A stretch of DNA of 64,000 nucleotides from Planctomycetes bacterium MalM25 (GCA_007745835.1 CP036424.1:124001-188000); one strand, 5' to 3'. Counted from the stretch's first letter, positions 26,186-35,239 are shown. Numbers and translations: made by a program. Notes: generated from the sequence alone by a model not told the origin.

Positions 26186-26608
26186 TCAGGCCGAGGCGAC
26201 CGCTTCGCGGGCGGCCTTGTCCTTGGCGATCTGGGCGTCGCGCTCGGCGTCCTTCTTCTTCATATGCTCCTCGCACTTGGCGAAGACGGCGTCGAAGGCG
26301 GCCGGGTCGTGGATCGCCATCTCCGAGAGGCTCTTGCGATCCAGCCCGATCTCGAGCGTGTTCAACGCGTTGATGAACTCGCTATAACGGCGGCCGCGCT
26401 GGCGGCAGGCGGCGTTCAAGCGCGTGATCCACAGCTTGCGGAACTCGCGGGCGCGGACCTTACGGTCGCGGTACGAGTAAGCGCCCGAGCGGACGAGGGT
26501 CTCCTTGACGGTGCGGAGCAGATTGCCGCGGCCGCCGCGGTTGCCCTTCGCTTCCTTAAAGAGACGCTTCTTCTTCTTGTGGCGTGCGACGCCGGTCGTG
26601 GTCCGCAT
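26186..26608 (-). CDS. rplT: 50S ribosomal protein L20
   Basis: Ribosomal protein of the large subunit, needed for early assembly on 23S rRNA. The N-terminal RNA-binding tail ([21 protein letters not shown]) and the globular part ([20 protein letters not shown], then [18 protein letters not shown]) are typical. At 140 residues it is longer than the usual 115-120, with an extra helical, Lys/Ala-rich C-terminus (about 115-140). It follows rpmI by 110 bp on the same strand. Confidence 0.97.
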   Translation of the reverse strand: MRTTTGVARHKKKKRLFKEAKGNRGGRGNLLRTVKETLVRSGAYSYRDRKVRAREFRKLWITRLNAACRQRGRRYSEFINALNTLEIGLDRKSLSEMAIHDPAAFDAVFAKCEEHMKKKDAERDAQIAKDKAAREAVASA

Positions 26609-26718
26609 GGTGGGACTCCGGGTTGGGCTCGATTCCAGGCCGCGGGGCTTCGTGGGAAGCGACCCGCTGTTCTAACGCCCGATCGGCTTGGTGACGTGAA
26701 GGCCGTGAGGCCTTGAAC

Positions 26719-26922
26719 TCAGTAGCTGTTGCCGGCCAGGACGTCGGCGATCTTCTTGCTGTTGCTGTCGTTGGTGACTTCACAGCCGCGAAGATTGCGC
26801 TTGCGCTTCTGGCTCATGCGGGCGGCCAAGTGGCTGGTTCCGGCGAAGCGGTGCTTCGCCTTGCCGGTGCCGGTCAGGCGGAAACGCTTCTTAGTCGCTT
26901 TGTGGGTCTTTTGCTTGGGCAT
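26719..26922 (-). CDS. rpmI: 50S ribosomal protein L35
   Basis: Small basic ribosomal protein of 67 residues. The start PKQKTHKATKKRFRLTGTGK and the HLAARMSQKRKRNLRG centre are typical. AGGAG lies about six bases before the ATG at 26922. The infC gene that normally precedes rpmI is not here: the next gene upstream is the Rrf2 regulator, so infC must be elsewhere. Confidence 0.97.
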   Translation of the reverse strand: MPKQKTHKATKKRFRLTGTGKAKHRFAGTSHLAARMSQKRKRNLRGCEVTNDSNSKKIADVLAGNSY

Positions 26923-27075
26923 GACTCTTTCTCCTGGGCCTTGGGTTCAGAAGGCCATCGGCCCGGATTGCGCGGAAAATCTGACGCGAGCCCCACATCG
27001 TAGCGGCCTTAGACCGCCGAGAAAAGGCCTTGGATTAGCGAGATTCGACCATTTATGCCCCCGATGGCCAGCGAA

Positions 27076-27540
27076 TCAGGCCGGATCGGTCGAGGCTGGG
27101 GCGCCGTCGTGGGTAGCGAGGGATTCGCACAGGGGCTTCGACTGCGTCGGATCAGCGAGCACTTCGGCGAGGGTCGTCGCGGCGAAGGCGGCTTCTACGT
27201 GCGCCAGGGCGTCGTCCATCCGCCGATGTAGCGGGCAGAGCCGCACGCCGTGCGAGGCGAGGCCGAGCGGACAGGTGGCGATCCGCTCGATCGGATCGAC
27301 CGCGTTCACCACATCGAGAATGGTCAGTTCCTCCGGCCGGACGGCCAGGCTCACCCCGCCACCGGCGCCGCGCTGTGAACGCACAAACCCTGATCTGCCA
27401 AGGGCTTGCAGTACTTTCGATAAGTAGGCGGGCGGCGTCTGGGTCGCCTCGGATATCTGCCCCGTGGTCCGGCTCTCGGGTGTTTCCGAGGCCAGGTAAA
27501 CGACCGCCCGCAGGGCGTATTCGACGGTTTGGGAGAGCAT
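27076..27540 (-). CDS. Rrf2 family transcriptional regulator
   Basis: Winged-helix regulator of 154 residues of the Rrf2 family (IscR, NsrR, CymR). The DNA-binding part MLSQTVEYALRAVVYLA ... QTPPAYLSKVLQALGRSGFV ... RGAGGGVSLA is complete. The sensor loop has Cys90, Ser96, Cys102 and His105, the exact spacing of the IscR ligands Cys92, Cys98, Cys104 and His107, but with Ser at the middle Cys. I chose ATG 27540 because the family starts there; the upstream frame is junk. A perfect palindrome begins 8 bp upstream of the start, and a protoglobin gene diverges from it. It may sense NO or redox state. Confidence 0.9.
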   Translation of the reverse strand: MLSQTVEYALRAVVYLASETPESRTTGQISEATQTPPAYLSKVLQALGRSGFVRSQRGAGGGVSLAVRPEELTILDVVNAVDPIERIATCPLGLASHGVRLCPLHRRMDDALAHVEAAFAATTLAEVLADPTQSKPLCESLATHDGAPASTDPA

Positions 27541-27548
27541 GAGGCGTT

Positions 27549-27572
27549 TAATTGGATGTTGACATCCAATTA
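27549..27572. promoter_or_regulatory. Palindromic operator between Rrf2 and protoglobin genes
   Basis: TAATTGGATGT (27549-27559) and ACATCCAATTA (27562-27572) form a perfect 11-bp inverted repeat with a 2-bp spacer TG. It lies 8 bp upstream of the Rrf2 start and 86 bp upstream of the protoglobin start. A 24-bp dyad of this size fits an Rrf2 dimer site, suggesting autoregulation and joint control of the protoglobin gene. Confidence 0.8.
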
Positions 27573-27658
27573 GAGCGAAGTAAGTTCTTGCGTATCGGAC
27601 AAGCAGGTCCACTTTAGCAAGCCCACCCGCCTCTGGGCAGACAGCCCAAGGACTCGCC

Positions 27659-28234
27659 ATGAAAACGATCGACGAACCCGCCCTGGAGAGCGATCTCTCT
27701 GCCCGCTTCGCGTACCTGTGCGACTTCATCGGGTTTGGCGAGGAGGACATCGCCACGATCCACGCTTCCGCACCGGCCTTGGCGCCGCTCGTGCCGTCGC
27801 TGGTCGATGCGGTCTACGACAAGCTGGCGGGGTACGACGCCACCTGGCGGCATTTCGTGCCCCGGCAACACGGCTTCGAGGGAGAGACCGCCGCGTCGGT
27901 CGCGGCGCTCGCGATGGACTCCGAGACGATCCGCTTCCGCAAGCAGCACCTGGGGCGTTACCTGGAGAAGCTGGTCACGGCGCCGTACGACGAGGCCCTG
28001 GTGAAGTACCTCGACCGCGTCGGTCAGATGCACACCCCCGGCCAGGGGAGCGGGGCGATCGAGGTGCCGCTCGTGCAGATGAACGCCCTGATGGGCTTCG
28101 TGGCCGACGCCTTCGTGGCGACGATCGTCTCGCTCGATCTGCCGCGCGAGACCGAAGTCGCCGCCCTCCGGGCGTTCACCAAGTTACTCTGGATCCAGAA
28201 CGACCTCATCAACCGCCACTACGCCGCGGGTTGA
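27659..28234 (+). CDS. Protoglobin domain protein
   Basis: Single-domain haem protein of 191 residues of the protoglobin/globin-coupled-sensor family. The segment RFAYLCDFIGFGEEDIATIH at 16-35 is the pre-A/A-helix region, and IRFRKQHLGRYLEKL (91-105) contains the likely proximal haem ligand His97. The rest is helical, ending NDLINRHYAAG. No output domain follows, so it acts alone, probably binding O2, NO or CO in the cytoplasm. It is divergent from an Rrf2 regulator across a perfect palindrome, which favours a role in NO or redox stress. A monohaem exported protein gene follows after 41 bp. Confidence 0.88.
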   Translation: MKTIDEPALESDLSARFAYLCDFIGFGEEDIATIHASAPALAPLVPSLVDAVYDKLAGYDATWRHFVPRQHGFEGETAASVAALAMDSETIRFRKQHLGRYLEKLVTAPYDEALVKYLDRVGQMHTPGQGSGAIEVPLVQMNALMGFVADAFVATIVSLDLPRETEVAALRAFTKLLWIQNDLINRHYAAG

Positions 28235-28275
28235 GGCGTGTCGATGACGCATCTTTCGGGGAGAGACTCACAGCC

Positions 28276-29562
28276 GTGCCGCACCGGGTGACGCTTAGCG
28301 CCGTGGCCTGCCTGATCGCCACGGCGGTCTGCTGCGCCAACGCGAGCGACGACCCCAACGCGGCGCCGATCCACTACGACACGGCGCCCGTCGATGACGC
28401 GGTCGCCCGGCTGCAACGGGCCCTCGATGCGGGCGAAGCCGAGCTGTCGTGGGACGAGCGACTTGGCTGGCTCCCCTCGGTCCTCGAAGCGTTGGGCGTT
28501 TCCGATCAGTCGCAACTGCTGGTCTTCTCGAAGACGAGCCTGCAGACCGCCAAGATCTCGCCTCACCGGCCGCGGGCGGTCTACTTCAACGATGACACCT
28601 ACGTCGGTTACGTGCAGCGTGGTGATTTGATCGAGCTCTCCGCGGTCGATCCACGCCAGGGGACGATCTTCTACTCGCTGCCGCAGGAGGAGGCGGACGC
28701 CCCACGCTTCGTGCGCGAGCAAGGTCGTTGCCTCGTGTGTCACGACAACGGCCGGACCCGTGACGTGCCGGGGCTCTTGGTTCGCTCGGTCTACCCAGAC
28801 GACCGGGGCCACGCACTGCTCTCGCTCGGCGACGAGACGACCGACCCAACCACGCCACTAGAGCAGCGTTACGGTGGGTGGTACGTGACCGGCGAGGCGG
28901 GCGTCGCGCATCGGGGCAACGCTGTTTACACGGAGCCCGACTCGGCCGACGAGCCGGAGCCGATCGCCGTGTCGCTGGGCAAGACCTGCAGCCCGGACCG
29001 CTACCTCACACCGCACAGCGACCTCGTCGCGCTGATGGTGCTGGAGCACCAATCGCAGATGCACAACGCGATCACCCGCGCGTCGTACGAAGCCCGGCGG
29101 GCGGCGGCTTACGACACGATGTGGAACGAGATCCTCGAGAAGCCCGAGGGTCACGTCTTCGCGGTCTCCGAGCGCCGGATCGAGCGGGCGGTCGAACAGC
29201 TGCTCGAGTGCCTGCTCTTCAGCGGCGAGGCGGCGTTGCCGGGCGCTGTGTCGGGCACGTCCGGCTTCGCCGCAAAATTCGAGGCCGCCGGCCACCGCGA
29301 TGGACAGGGGCGATCGCTCCGCGACTTCGACCTGCAAACGCGGCTCTTCAAGCACCCGTGCAGTTACTTGATCCACAGCGAGGCGTTCGCCGCGCTGCCC
29401 GAGCCGGTGCTCGAACTTGTGGAAGAGCGGCTCGGAGAGATTCTCACGGGCGAGGACGCCTCGCCCGCGTTCGCGCATCTAACGCCCGCCGACCACCGAG
29501 CTATCAGCGAGATCTTGTCGGCGACCAAATCGCCGGTGGGGCGTTTGCTAGCTCACGAGTGA
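28276..29562 (+). CDS. Exported monohaem c-type cytochrome-like protein
   Basis: Protein of 428 residues with a signal-like N-terminus ([17 protein letters not shown], 7-23) and one c-type haem site, [11 protein letters not shown] (Cys152, Cys155, His156). I chose the GTG at 28276; the longer frame upstream runs through the protoglobin gene out of frame. The segment before the haem ([30 protein letters not shown]) and a later part with His-rich [11 protein letters not shown] may hold other ligands. I know no characterised family; similar proteins occur as unknowns in planctomycetes, as I recall. It follows the protoglobin gene, so a role in gas or redox handling is possible. Its 3' end overlaps cysH by 10 bp. 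Confidence 0.72.
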   Translation: MPHRVTLSAVACLIATAVCCANASDDPNAAPIHYDTAPVDDAVARLQRALDAGEAELSWDERLGWLPSVLEALGVSDQSQLLVFSKTSLQTAKISPHRPRAVYFNDDTYVGYVQRGDLIELSAVDPRQGTIFYSLPQEEADAPRFVREQGRCLVCHDNGRTRDVPGLLVRSVYPDDRGHALLSLGDETTDPTTPLEQRYGGWYVTGEAGVAHRGNAVYTEPDSADEPEPIAVSLGKTCSPDRYLTPHSDLVALMVLEHQSQMHNAITRASYEARRAAAYDTMWNEILEKPEGHVFAVSERRIERAVEQLLECLLFSGEAALPGAVSGTSGFAAKFEAAGHRDGQGRSLRDFDLQTRLFKHPCSYLIHSEAFAALPEPVLELVEERLGEILTGEDASPAFAHLTPADHRAISEILSATKSPVGRLLAHE

Positions 29563-30257
29563 ATCCCACACTCCTGCTTCAGCCCGCCGAAGCGGGTCGC
29601 GCGCTCGTCGGCCTCGCCTGACACGAGGGCACGGCTGCTGTGCCAGTCGCCAACGGTCGTGTAGCCCCGCTCCCACAGCGGGTGCTGCGGCAGGTCGTGG
29701 CGCTGCATGTACTGGTGGATGTCGCGCGCCGACCAGTTGAGGATCGGCATCAGCTTGTGCCGCGCCCCGTCGTGCGTGACACGGCCGAGCGTGCGACGGT
29801 GGTCGGTCTGATCGGCGCGGAGGCCGGTGATCCAGCCGGTCGGCCGCAGCTCTTCGAGCGCGCGGCGGAGGGGTTCGACCTTGCGGACCCAGTCGTACAG
29901 GTCGAGGTCCTCAACGAACCCGGTCTCCCACAGCCGGCCGAAGCGGGCCTCCATCGCCGTGGGGCTGAATTCGGCCTGGTAGACCTTCAGGTTGAGGCCG
30001 AGGCGCTCGGTGAGTCGATCGGCGTAGCGGTAAGTCTCCGACGGGAGGTAGCCGGTGTCGATCCAGATGACCGGCAGGTCGGGCCGGACTCGGGTGGCTA
30101 GGTGCAGGGTCACCGCCGACTGGATGCCGAAGCTGGTCGTCATCACCAAGCCCTCGCCGAACCGATGTTCGGCCCATTCCAGAAAGGCCTCGGCGGACAG
30201 GTCGTCGAGGCGATTGGGATCGACTCCGAGTGTGGCGGCAGAGAGCGGGGCGAGCAT
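29553..30257 (-). CDS. cysH: Phosphoadenylyl-sulfate (PAPS/APS) reductase
   Basis: Reduces activated sulfate to sulfite in assimilation, using thioredoxin, in the cytoplasm. The 234-residue protein shows [14 protein letters not shown] (nucleotide-binding loop), [43 protein letters not shown], and the C-terminal nucleophile in LKQECGIHS. The paired CC motifs that bind the [4Fe-4S] cluster in APS reductases are absent, so a PAPS substrate is favoured. I chose ATG 30257; twelve residues upstream are weak. The PAPS pool also feeds the sulfotransferase at 1190-2101. The gene stands alone without cysN, cysD or cysI beside it. Confidence 0.92.
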   Translation of the reverse strand: MLAPLSAATLGVDPNRLDDLSAEAFLEWAEHRFGEGLVMTTSFGIQSAVTLHLATRVRPDLPVIWIDTGYLPSETYRYADRLTERLGLNLKVYQAEFSPTAMEARFGRLWETGFVEDLDLYDWVRKVEPLRRALEELRPTGWITGLRADQTDHRRTLGRVTHDGARHKLMPILNWSARDIHQYMQRHDLPQHPLWERGYTTVGDWHSSRALVSGEADERATRFGGLKQECGIHS

Positions 30258-30422
30258 GGTGGGGCTCCTTCGAGCATTGGCGGGCGGGGGCACGGCTCTG
30301 ATACGTGCCGTTACGCCAAGAAGGTCCGCCGGTAGCCAGGAACCCTCGCTACGTGGTGGCTTATCCCACGCTGCGGAGCGCCAACGTGAACCGTTTCACT
30401 CTGGCCGTTGGGGCGTTGGTGC

Positions 30423-33400
30423 TCAGTCGAACAAAAGAAGTCCGAACGCGTCGGGCGAGTCGGCCCGCTCGGCGCCCGCGGGCCAGGCGGCGGGGGCTTC
30501 GCCGGGGCGGAGGCGTTCGAGCGAGACCGCCCACGCCGCGCGGGCCAGCTGCTCGGGGTCGGCCAACTCGGCGAGCGGGATGGCGGCTTCGACTCGCCAA
30601 TGGCTCTCGTCCGTGTCCGCGGCGACGTACCACGTCGGTTTCCAGTTCACATCGCGCCAGAGGGCGTCGTGTGTCCAGCCTCGGGCGTCGATCGTTAGCT
30701 CAAAGGCGGTCGTGTAGTCGCGGTCGGTGTCGATCCTCAGGCGGACGCGATCGTGATCCGCGAGGTCGGCGTCGCGGGGGCGAGCCGTTTTGGGATCGAC
30801 GGTCTCCGGCGTGGCGCTCTCGGCTTCGATCGCGACGTAGAGGAACGCCTCGTCGTGGGCCACACGCACCGAGGCCGTCGGTTCGGGGTCGTCGGCCGTG
30901 GCGAGGCGGATCGGCGTCGCTTGCGACCAAGTCGCGTCGTCGAGCCGGCCGTCGAGCAGCGGCCGGCGAGGGGTGAAGCGACAGTTGGCGATCGGCTTCG
31001 CCGGCGGCAGGCCCTCGGGTTTCGCCAGCCAACGTTCCGCCTCCGCCGCGCGACGCCACGGCTTGGCGATCGATTGCTTGGAGAGGACGAGCGCGGCCTT
31101 GTCGGCGTCGCCGCCGAAGCCGCGGGCGCGTTGCGTTGTCGCCTGCAAGAAACGGGTCGCGGGATCGGCGTAGAGTCCGGGGCGGGCTTGCTCGAGGAAG
31201 TCGATCAACGCCGCCGCCCGGTCGAGGCGTTCTTCTGAAGAGAGCGTGCCGGTCACCTCACGCGGTGCGAGGCGCAACGCGGGGTTGGCGCCGCTCGGCA
31301 TGTTCGCGAGGGTCTCGTTCGGCCTCGCGTCGACGCCCGCGGAGCGACTGTCCACGTGGGCGCGTTCGCCGCTGGCGTAGTAACGGACGAGCCAGAGCAG
31401 GGCGGCGTCGGCGAGGGGCGCGTCGGGGTAGCGGCGGGCGAGCAGGTAGAGCGTGTTGGCCGCCAGCTCGTAGCGCCCCGCTTGGCGGTAGCCCTCAGCG
31501 AGTTGCCCGAGCAGCTCGGCGCCCGCCTCCGCGTCGAGCCCGCCGGTGAGGTTCACCACCTGACCCGCCCACGCCGGGTCGCCCTGAGCCTGGTCGAGCA
31601 GTCGTTCCAGGTTGCGACGCTTGCCGGCGACGCGGCGGAGCTGGTCGAGCCGGTTGACGCCCGCCATCGCCGCGGGCCGCCGGGCGTCGCCACCCCGCGC
31701 GGTGACGGCGCCGGCGAGCAGGTTGTCGGATCCGCCGCCCGCCGCCGCCCTGCCGGCCAGCGTTCGCCAGCGGTGGGCCGCCGGGGCGGCGTGGTAGTCG
31801 GCCGAGAGCAACCCGCGGGCGCCGCGTCGCCACTGCGAGGGGGTTGCCCCCAACAGCGGCGCGAAGTCGCCCGTGCTGAGCCGTGACTCCTCGGCCCCGA
31901 GCGGCGAGCCGTCGTCCGCCCGGTAGGCGACGAGCCGGGGCGTCGGGTGGCGCTCTAACCCGGCCCACCCGTGCTGGACGACGAGGGGGCGTTCGAGCGC
32001 CTCAGTCGCCGCCTCGGCGAGAAGAATCGAAGGCCCGTCCTCCCCCGCCGGGATGGCGATCACGTCGGGCCGGTAAGCGGCGAGGAGTTTCTGCACCTCG
32101 GCGACGAGCAGTTCGTGGCTCCGCCCGTCCGTTAAGCGATCGAGCCGTTCACGGAGAAGACCCGCCGGCAGCGTGGCGTCCGTCGCGGTGAGGGGCAGCG
32201 ACCAGCCGACCCGTGTCGCGTCGGCGCCGACGAGGGTCGAGGCGTCCGCCAAGCGACAGGAAAGGGGCCCGGCCGTCTCCGCCGATTCGGGCGTGAGCGG
32301 GGCGTGCACGACCGTTCGGTGGCCTTCGGCGGCCGAGACGCTGGCCAACAGCTCGGTCGGCAGCTGATCGATCGTGGCGACGAGGACCGCAAGCGCGGCG
32401 CGACGGCCTCCGCCCCGTTGAGTGCGCCAGGTCCGTCCGCCGTTGCGGGTGGTGAGCACAATGCCCATCTCGCCGACCGCCCAGCCGACACGGTCGTCGA
32501 TGAATGTCATGGCGGTGATCGGCGTGGTGACGCCCGTGTTGGCGGTCGACCAGGTGGCGCCGCCGTCTTCGGACGCGAGGACCAAGGCGCCCGGCGAACC
32601 GGCGATCCAGACACGATCTCCCCGCACCGCGGCGGCTCGCCAGTCATACGAATCGTTCAAAGCCTCCGGGGGATCGGCCGGGGGGTCGGACCAAGCCTGG
32701 CCGCCATCTTCGGTGACGCGAACCAAGCCGCCGTCGCCGACGAGCCAACCGCGGGCCGCGTCGCGCATCGCCACGGCGTAGCCGCCGCGCAGGTCGCCCG
32801 CGTTGAGCGACGGTTTCACCTTGCGTCCGGCGACGCGTGCGGACTCGCCGCGCAGGCCGGCGACGGCGCCCGCCAGTTCGCCGAGCCGGTCTTGGGTGAA
32901 GTCGCCCGCGAGCCATTGGCGGGGTTCGCCGCCCGGCAGCGGGCGCCAATGGCGTCCGCCGTCGTCGGTGGTGAAGATCCCCGAGGGGTGCTGCGCCGTG
33001 CCGTCGCCGGCGGCGACGCCGCGGGCCGCGTCGAAGAAGTGGACGCAGCGGAGCCGAGGCAGCTGTCCCGAGGAGAGCGTCTCCCAGGTCCGCCCCCCGT
33101 CGGTCGTGCCGAGCACGACGCCGCGCGACTCGTGTGTGTAAGGCCGCACCGCTCCGCCGACCGCCCAACCCCGGTTGGCGTTGAGGAAGCAGACACCGTC
33201 GAGGCGGTCGTGTGTCGGCGATTCGAGGCGTCGCCAGCGGTCGCCGCCGTCGGTGGTGCGGAGGATCGCCCCGTGGTCGCCGACCGCCCAGCCGTGGTCG
33301 GCGTCGGCGAACGTCACGTCGCGCAGCGACGCCTCGTCGGCGAGCACGTCGGTGAGCGTGCGGTGCGAATCGCCCGGCGCCGCGAGCAGCGTCGGGGCCG

Positions 33401-33437
33401 CGCTGAGCAGGCCGATGAGAGTTGCTGTGAGCCGCAT
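30423..33437 (-). CDS. Exported YCF48-like beta-propeller protein with C-terminal CBM9-like domain
   Basis: Protein of 1004 residues with a signal peptide (LTATLIGLLSAAPTLLA, 3-19). Residues about 30-360 hold at least five YCF48/BNR-like repeats of the form GWAVGDHGAILRTTDGGDRW, which build a beta-propeller similar to photosystem II assembly factor Ycf48 or sortilins. Residues about 370-700 are a domain I cannot name; its start (LAVLVATIDQLPTELLA) faintly recalls LmbE-type deacetylases without their metal motif. A short helical, TPR-like stretch follows (GYRQAGRYELAANTLYLLA). The last 190 residues (PLLDGRLDDATWSQATPIRL to the end) match CBM9/DOMON-like sugar or haem-binding domains. I chose ATG 33437 for the signal peptide. 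Secreted, role unknown. Confidence 0.82.
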   Translation of the reverse strand: MRLTATLIGLLSAAPTLLAAPGDSHRTLTDVLADEASLRDVTFADADHGWAVGDHGAILRTTDGGDRWRRLESPTHDRLDGVCFLNANRGWAVGGAVRPYTHESRGVVLGTTDGGRTWETLSSGQLPRLRCVHFFDAARGVAAGDGTAQHPSGIFTTDDGGRHWRPLPGGEPRQWLAGDFTQDRLGELAGAVAGLRGESARVAGRKVKPSLNAGDLRGGYAVAMRDAARGWLVGDGGLVRVTEDGGQAWSDPPADPPEALNDSYDWRAAAVRGDRVWIAGSPGALVLASEDGGATWSTANTGVTTPITAMTFIDDRVGWAVGEMGIVLTTRNGGRTWRTQRGGGRRAALAVLVATIDQLPTELLASVSAAEGHRTVVHAPLTPESAETAGPLSCRLADASTLVGADATRVGWSLPLTATDATLPAGLLRERLDRLTDGRSHELLVAEVQKLLAAYRPDVIAIPAGEDGPSILLAEAATEALERPLVVQHGWAGLERHPTPRLVAYRADDGSPLGAEESRLSTGDFAPLLGATPSQWRRGARGLLSADYHAAPAAHRWRTLAGRAAAGGGSDNLLAGAVTARGGDARRPAAMAGVNRLDQLRRVAGKRRNLERLLDQAQGDPAWAGQVVNLTGGLDAEAGAELLGQLAEGYRQAGRYELAANTLYLLARRYPDAPLADAALLWLVRYYASGERAHVDSRSAGVDARPNETLANMPSGANPALRLAPREVTGTLSSEERLDRAAALIDFLEQARPGLYADPATRFLQATTQRARGFGGDADKAALVLSKQSIAKPWRRAAEAERWLAKPEGLPPAKPIANCRFTPRRPLLDGRLDDATWSQATPIRLATADDPEPTASVRVAHDEAFLYVAIEAESATPETVDPKTARPRDADLADHDRVRLRIDTDRDYTTAFELTIDARGWTHDALWRDVNWKPTWYVAADTDESHWRVEAAIPLAELADPEQLARAAWAVSLERLRPGEAPAAWPAGAERADSPDAFGLLLFD

Positions 33438-33636
33438 CCTTGCGACCTCCGGGTGTGCGGGGCGTCCGTACCGAACGGGGAGTCTAACCCTTTGCCGGTC
33501 GGCCCCCCACAGGAGTCGCCAGGTCGGCGTTCGGCTGTAACGATCGCCCGGCCTGTGCTGGCGCCGCTGGCGTGTCGGGCGCTGGGGGTGAGCTACGGTT
33601 GGGTGGTACCGCCCACTCCGCTCCAACCTCCTCAGC

Positions 33637-35235
33637 ATGACCCCCGCCGAGACCCCGCCGCTCACCGCGTTGGCCGATGGCGCCGACCGGCTGTACACGC
33701 TTCCCGCCGTCGCTCTGGAGGTGCTCCGCCTGACCGAGCAGCCGGGCATCGACGCGCGGGCGCTCTGCCGCTGCCTCGAGTCCGACCCCGCCCTCGCCGC
33801 CAAGCTGCTGCGGGTGGTCAACAGCTCTCTCTACGGGCTCCCCTGCCAGATCGCGAGCCTCTCGCAGGCGATCGCGCTGTTGGGAGTGCAGCCGCTGCGG
33901 TTGCTGGTCCTTGGATTCTCTTTGCCAGACAAGCTGCTCGCGGGCGTGCCGGGCGAGGCGCTCCGGCGATACTGGACCGAGGCCCTCACCACCGCGACCG
34001 CCGCGCGACAGATCGCTTCTGGAGGATGGGGTCGGCTCGGCGACGAGGCCTTCCTCGCCGGTCTGATGCAGGGGTTGGGTCGCTTGGTCCTGATCGACCA
34101 ACTCGGCGAGGAGTACGCCCAGCTGATCGAGAAACAGGGCGCCGCGGCGCCCTTCGTACCGCGCCCCGATTTGTTGGAGGTTGAGCGCCGCGCGCTCGGG
34201 TTCGATCACCGCGAGCTCTCGGTCGAGTTGCTCCGCCGTTGGGGTCTGCCCGACCGCCTCGCCACGGCGATCGAGCACCAGCGGGACGAGTCCCACGATC
34301 ACCTTGAGGGCGACGAGGCGTGCCTGGCGCAGTCGCTGCGGCTGGCGAATCAGCTCAATCGCCTGGTGTCCGGACGTGACTTGCTGGTCCTTCAGATGCT
34401 CAAGAGCGAGGGCTCACTCTGCGGCGACCTAACCAAGGAGCAGCTCAATCAGATCGTCGACTCCTTGCAGGGGCGTGTCGCTCAGCTCGCCCAGGCGATG
34501 TCGATCGACATCGAGCAGGGGTTCGATCAACACGAGTTGCTGACCGAAGCGCACCATCGGCTCTCGCAGATGACCGAAGAGCAAGCGGGCCTCGTCTTGG
34601 CCGCGCCGCGCTCCGCCGACGATATGGACGAGGATGAACGCCTCGGGCGCGAGCTCTTGCTCGAAACCAGCCGGCTTTCGGCCGCCATGCGGGTCTTCTT
34701 GGCGGGAGGGACCGGGCCACGCACCGACGACGGATCCGGCGGGGAAGAGGCCGACGCCACGGCGTCTTCCCGGCGGCCTCACGCCCCGCCTCAGACCTCG
34801 AACCGTGACCTGCTCGTCCGGCGAGTTCAAGAGCAGGCCGATCGCTGTCGGGAAGAGCGGCTTCCGATGGCGGTCGCCCTCTTCGAGGTCTCCGACGAAC
34901 GGACCGGGCCGGAAGAGGCTTTCGCCCTGCGCGAGTGGTTGAAGGGATCGGCCGTTGCGGGCGACTTCGCCGAGACGCTCTGGTCGCCGCTGTCGAGCGA
35001 TCGCTGCGCGGTCCTGCTGCCTGGCATCGACCGGCACGACGCCAACCGTCTGTGGTCCGAGGTGGCCGACGCGTTGGCCCAGGAGACGCGGAAGCAGCTC
35101 AATGTGGGCGTCGCGGGCGTGGCGCAACTGCCACGCGGATTCGATGCCGAGCGCCTCGTCGAGCCGGCCGAGCGTTGCCTGGCGGCCGCCCTGGAGATCG
35201 CCGGCTCCGCGATCAAGAGCCTCGAGGTCTTCTGA
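33637..35235 (+). CDS. HDOD domain protein with degenerate GGDEF-like C-terminus
   Basis: Cytoplasmic signalling protein of 532 residues. The HDOD domain (about 20-225) begins LPAVALEVLRLTEQPGIDA and contains LLRVVNSSLYGLPCQIASLS and AIALLGVQPLRLLVLGFSL, all typical. HDOD proteins lack the HD phosphodiesterase metal site and act as regulatory scaffolds. Residues about 385-532 follow the diguanylate cyclase pattern (RCAVLLPGIDRHDANRLWSE, then LNVGVAGVA, AERCLAAALEIAG), but the GGDEF position reads SSDRC, so catalysis is not expected. A helical linker joins them. Probably a regulator of motility, stress or c-di-GMP responses; partner unknown. Confidence 0.85.
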   Translation: MTPAETPPLTALADGADRLYTLPAVALEVLRLTEQPGIDARALCRCLESDPALAAKLLRVVNSSLYGLPCQIASLSQAIALLGVQPLRLLVLGFSLPDKLLAGVPGEALRRYWTEALTTATAARQIASGGWGRLGDEAFLAGLMQGLGRLVLIDQLGEEYAQLIEKQGAAAPFVPRPDLLEVERRALGFDHRELSVELLRRWGLPDRLATAIEHQRDESHDHLEGDEACLAQSLRLANQLNRLVSGRDLLVLQMLKSEGSLCGDLTKEQLNQIVDSLQGRVAQLAQAMSIDIEQGFDQHELLTEAHHRLSQMTEEQAGLVLAAPRSADDMDEDERLGRELLLETSRLSAAMRVFLAGGTGPRTDDGSGGEEADATASSRRPHAPPQTSNRDLLVRRVQEQADRCREERLPMAVALFEVSDERTGPEEAFALREWLKGSAVAGDFAETLWSPLSSDRCAVLLPGIDRHDANRLWSEVADALAQETRKQLNVGVAGVAQLPRGFDAERLVEPAERCLAAALEIAGSAIKSLEVF

Positions 35236-35239
35236 GCGC

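Noticed and set aside
30387-30398. TGAACCGTTTCA, similar to a LacI-family operator, upstream of cysH
   Set aside because: One mismatch from a perfect dyad, no LacI-type gene in the window, and it lies 130 bp from the cysH start. It could be chance.
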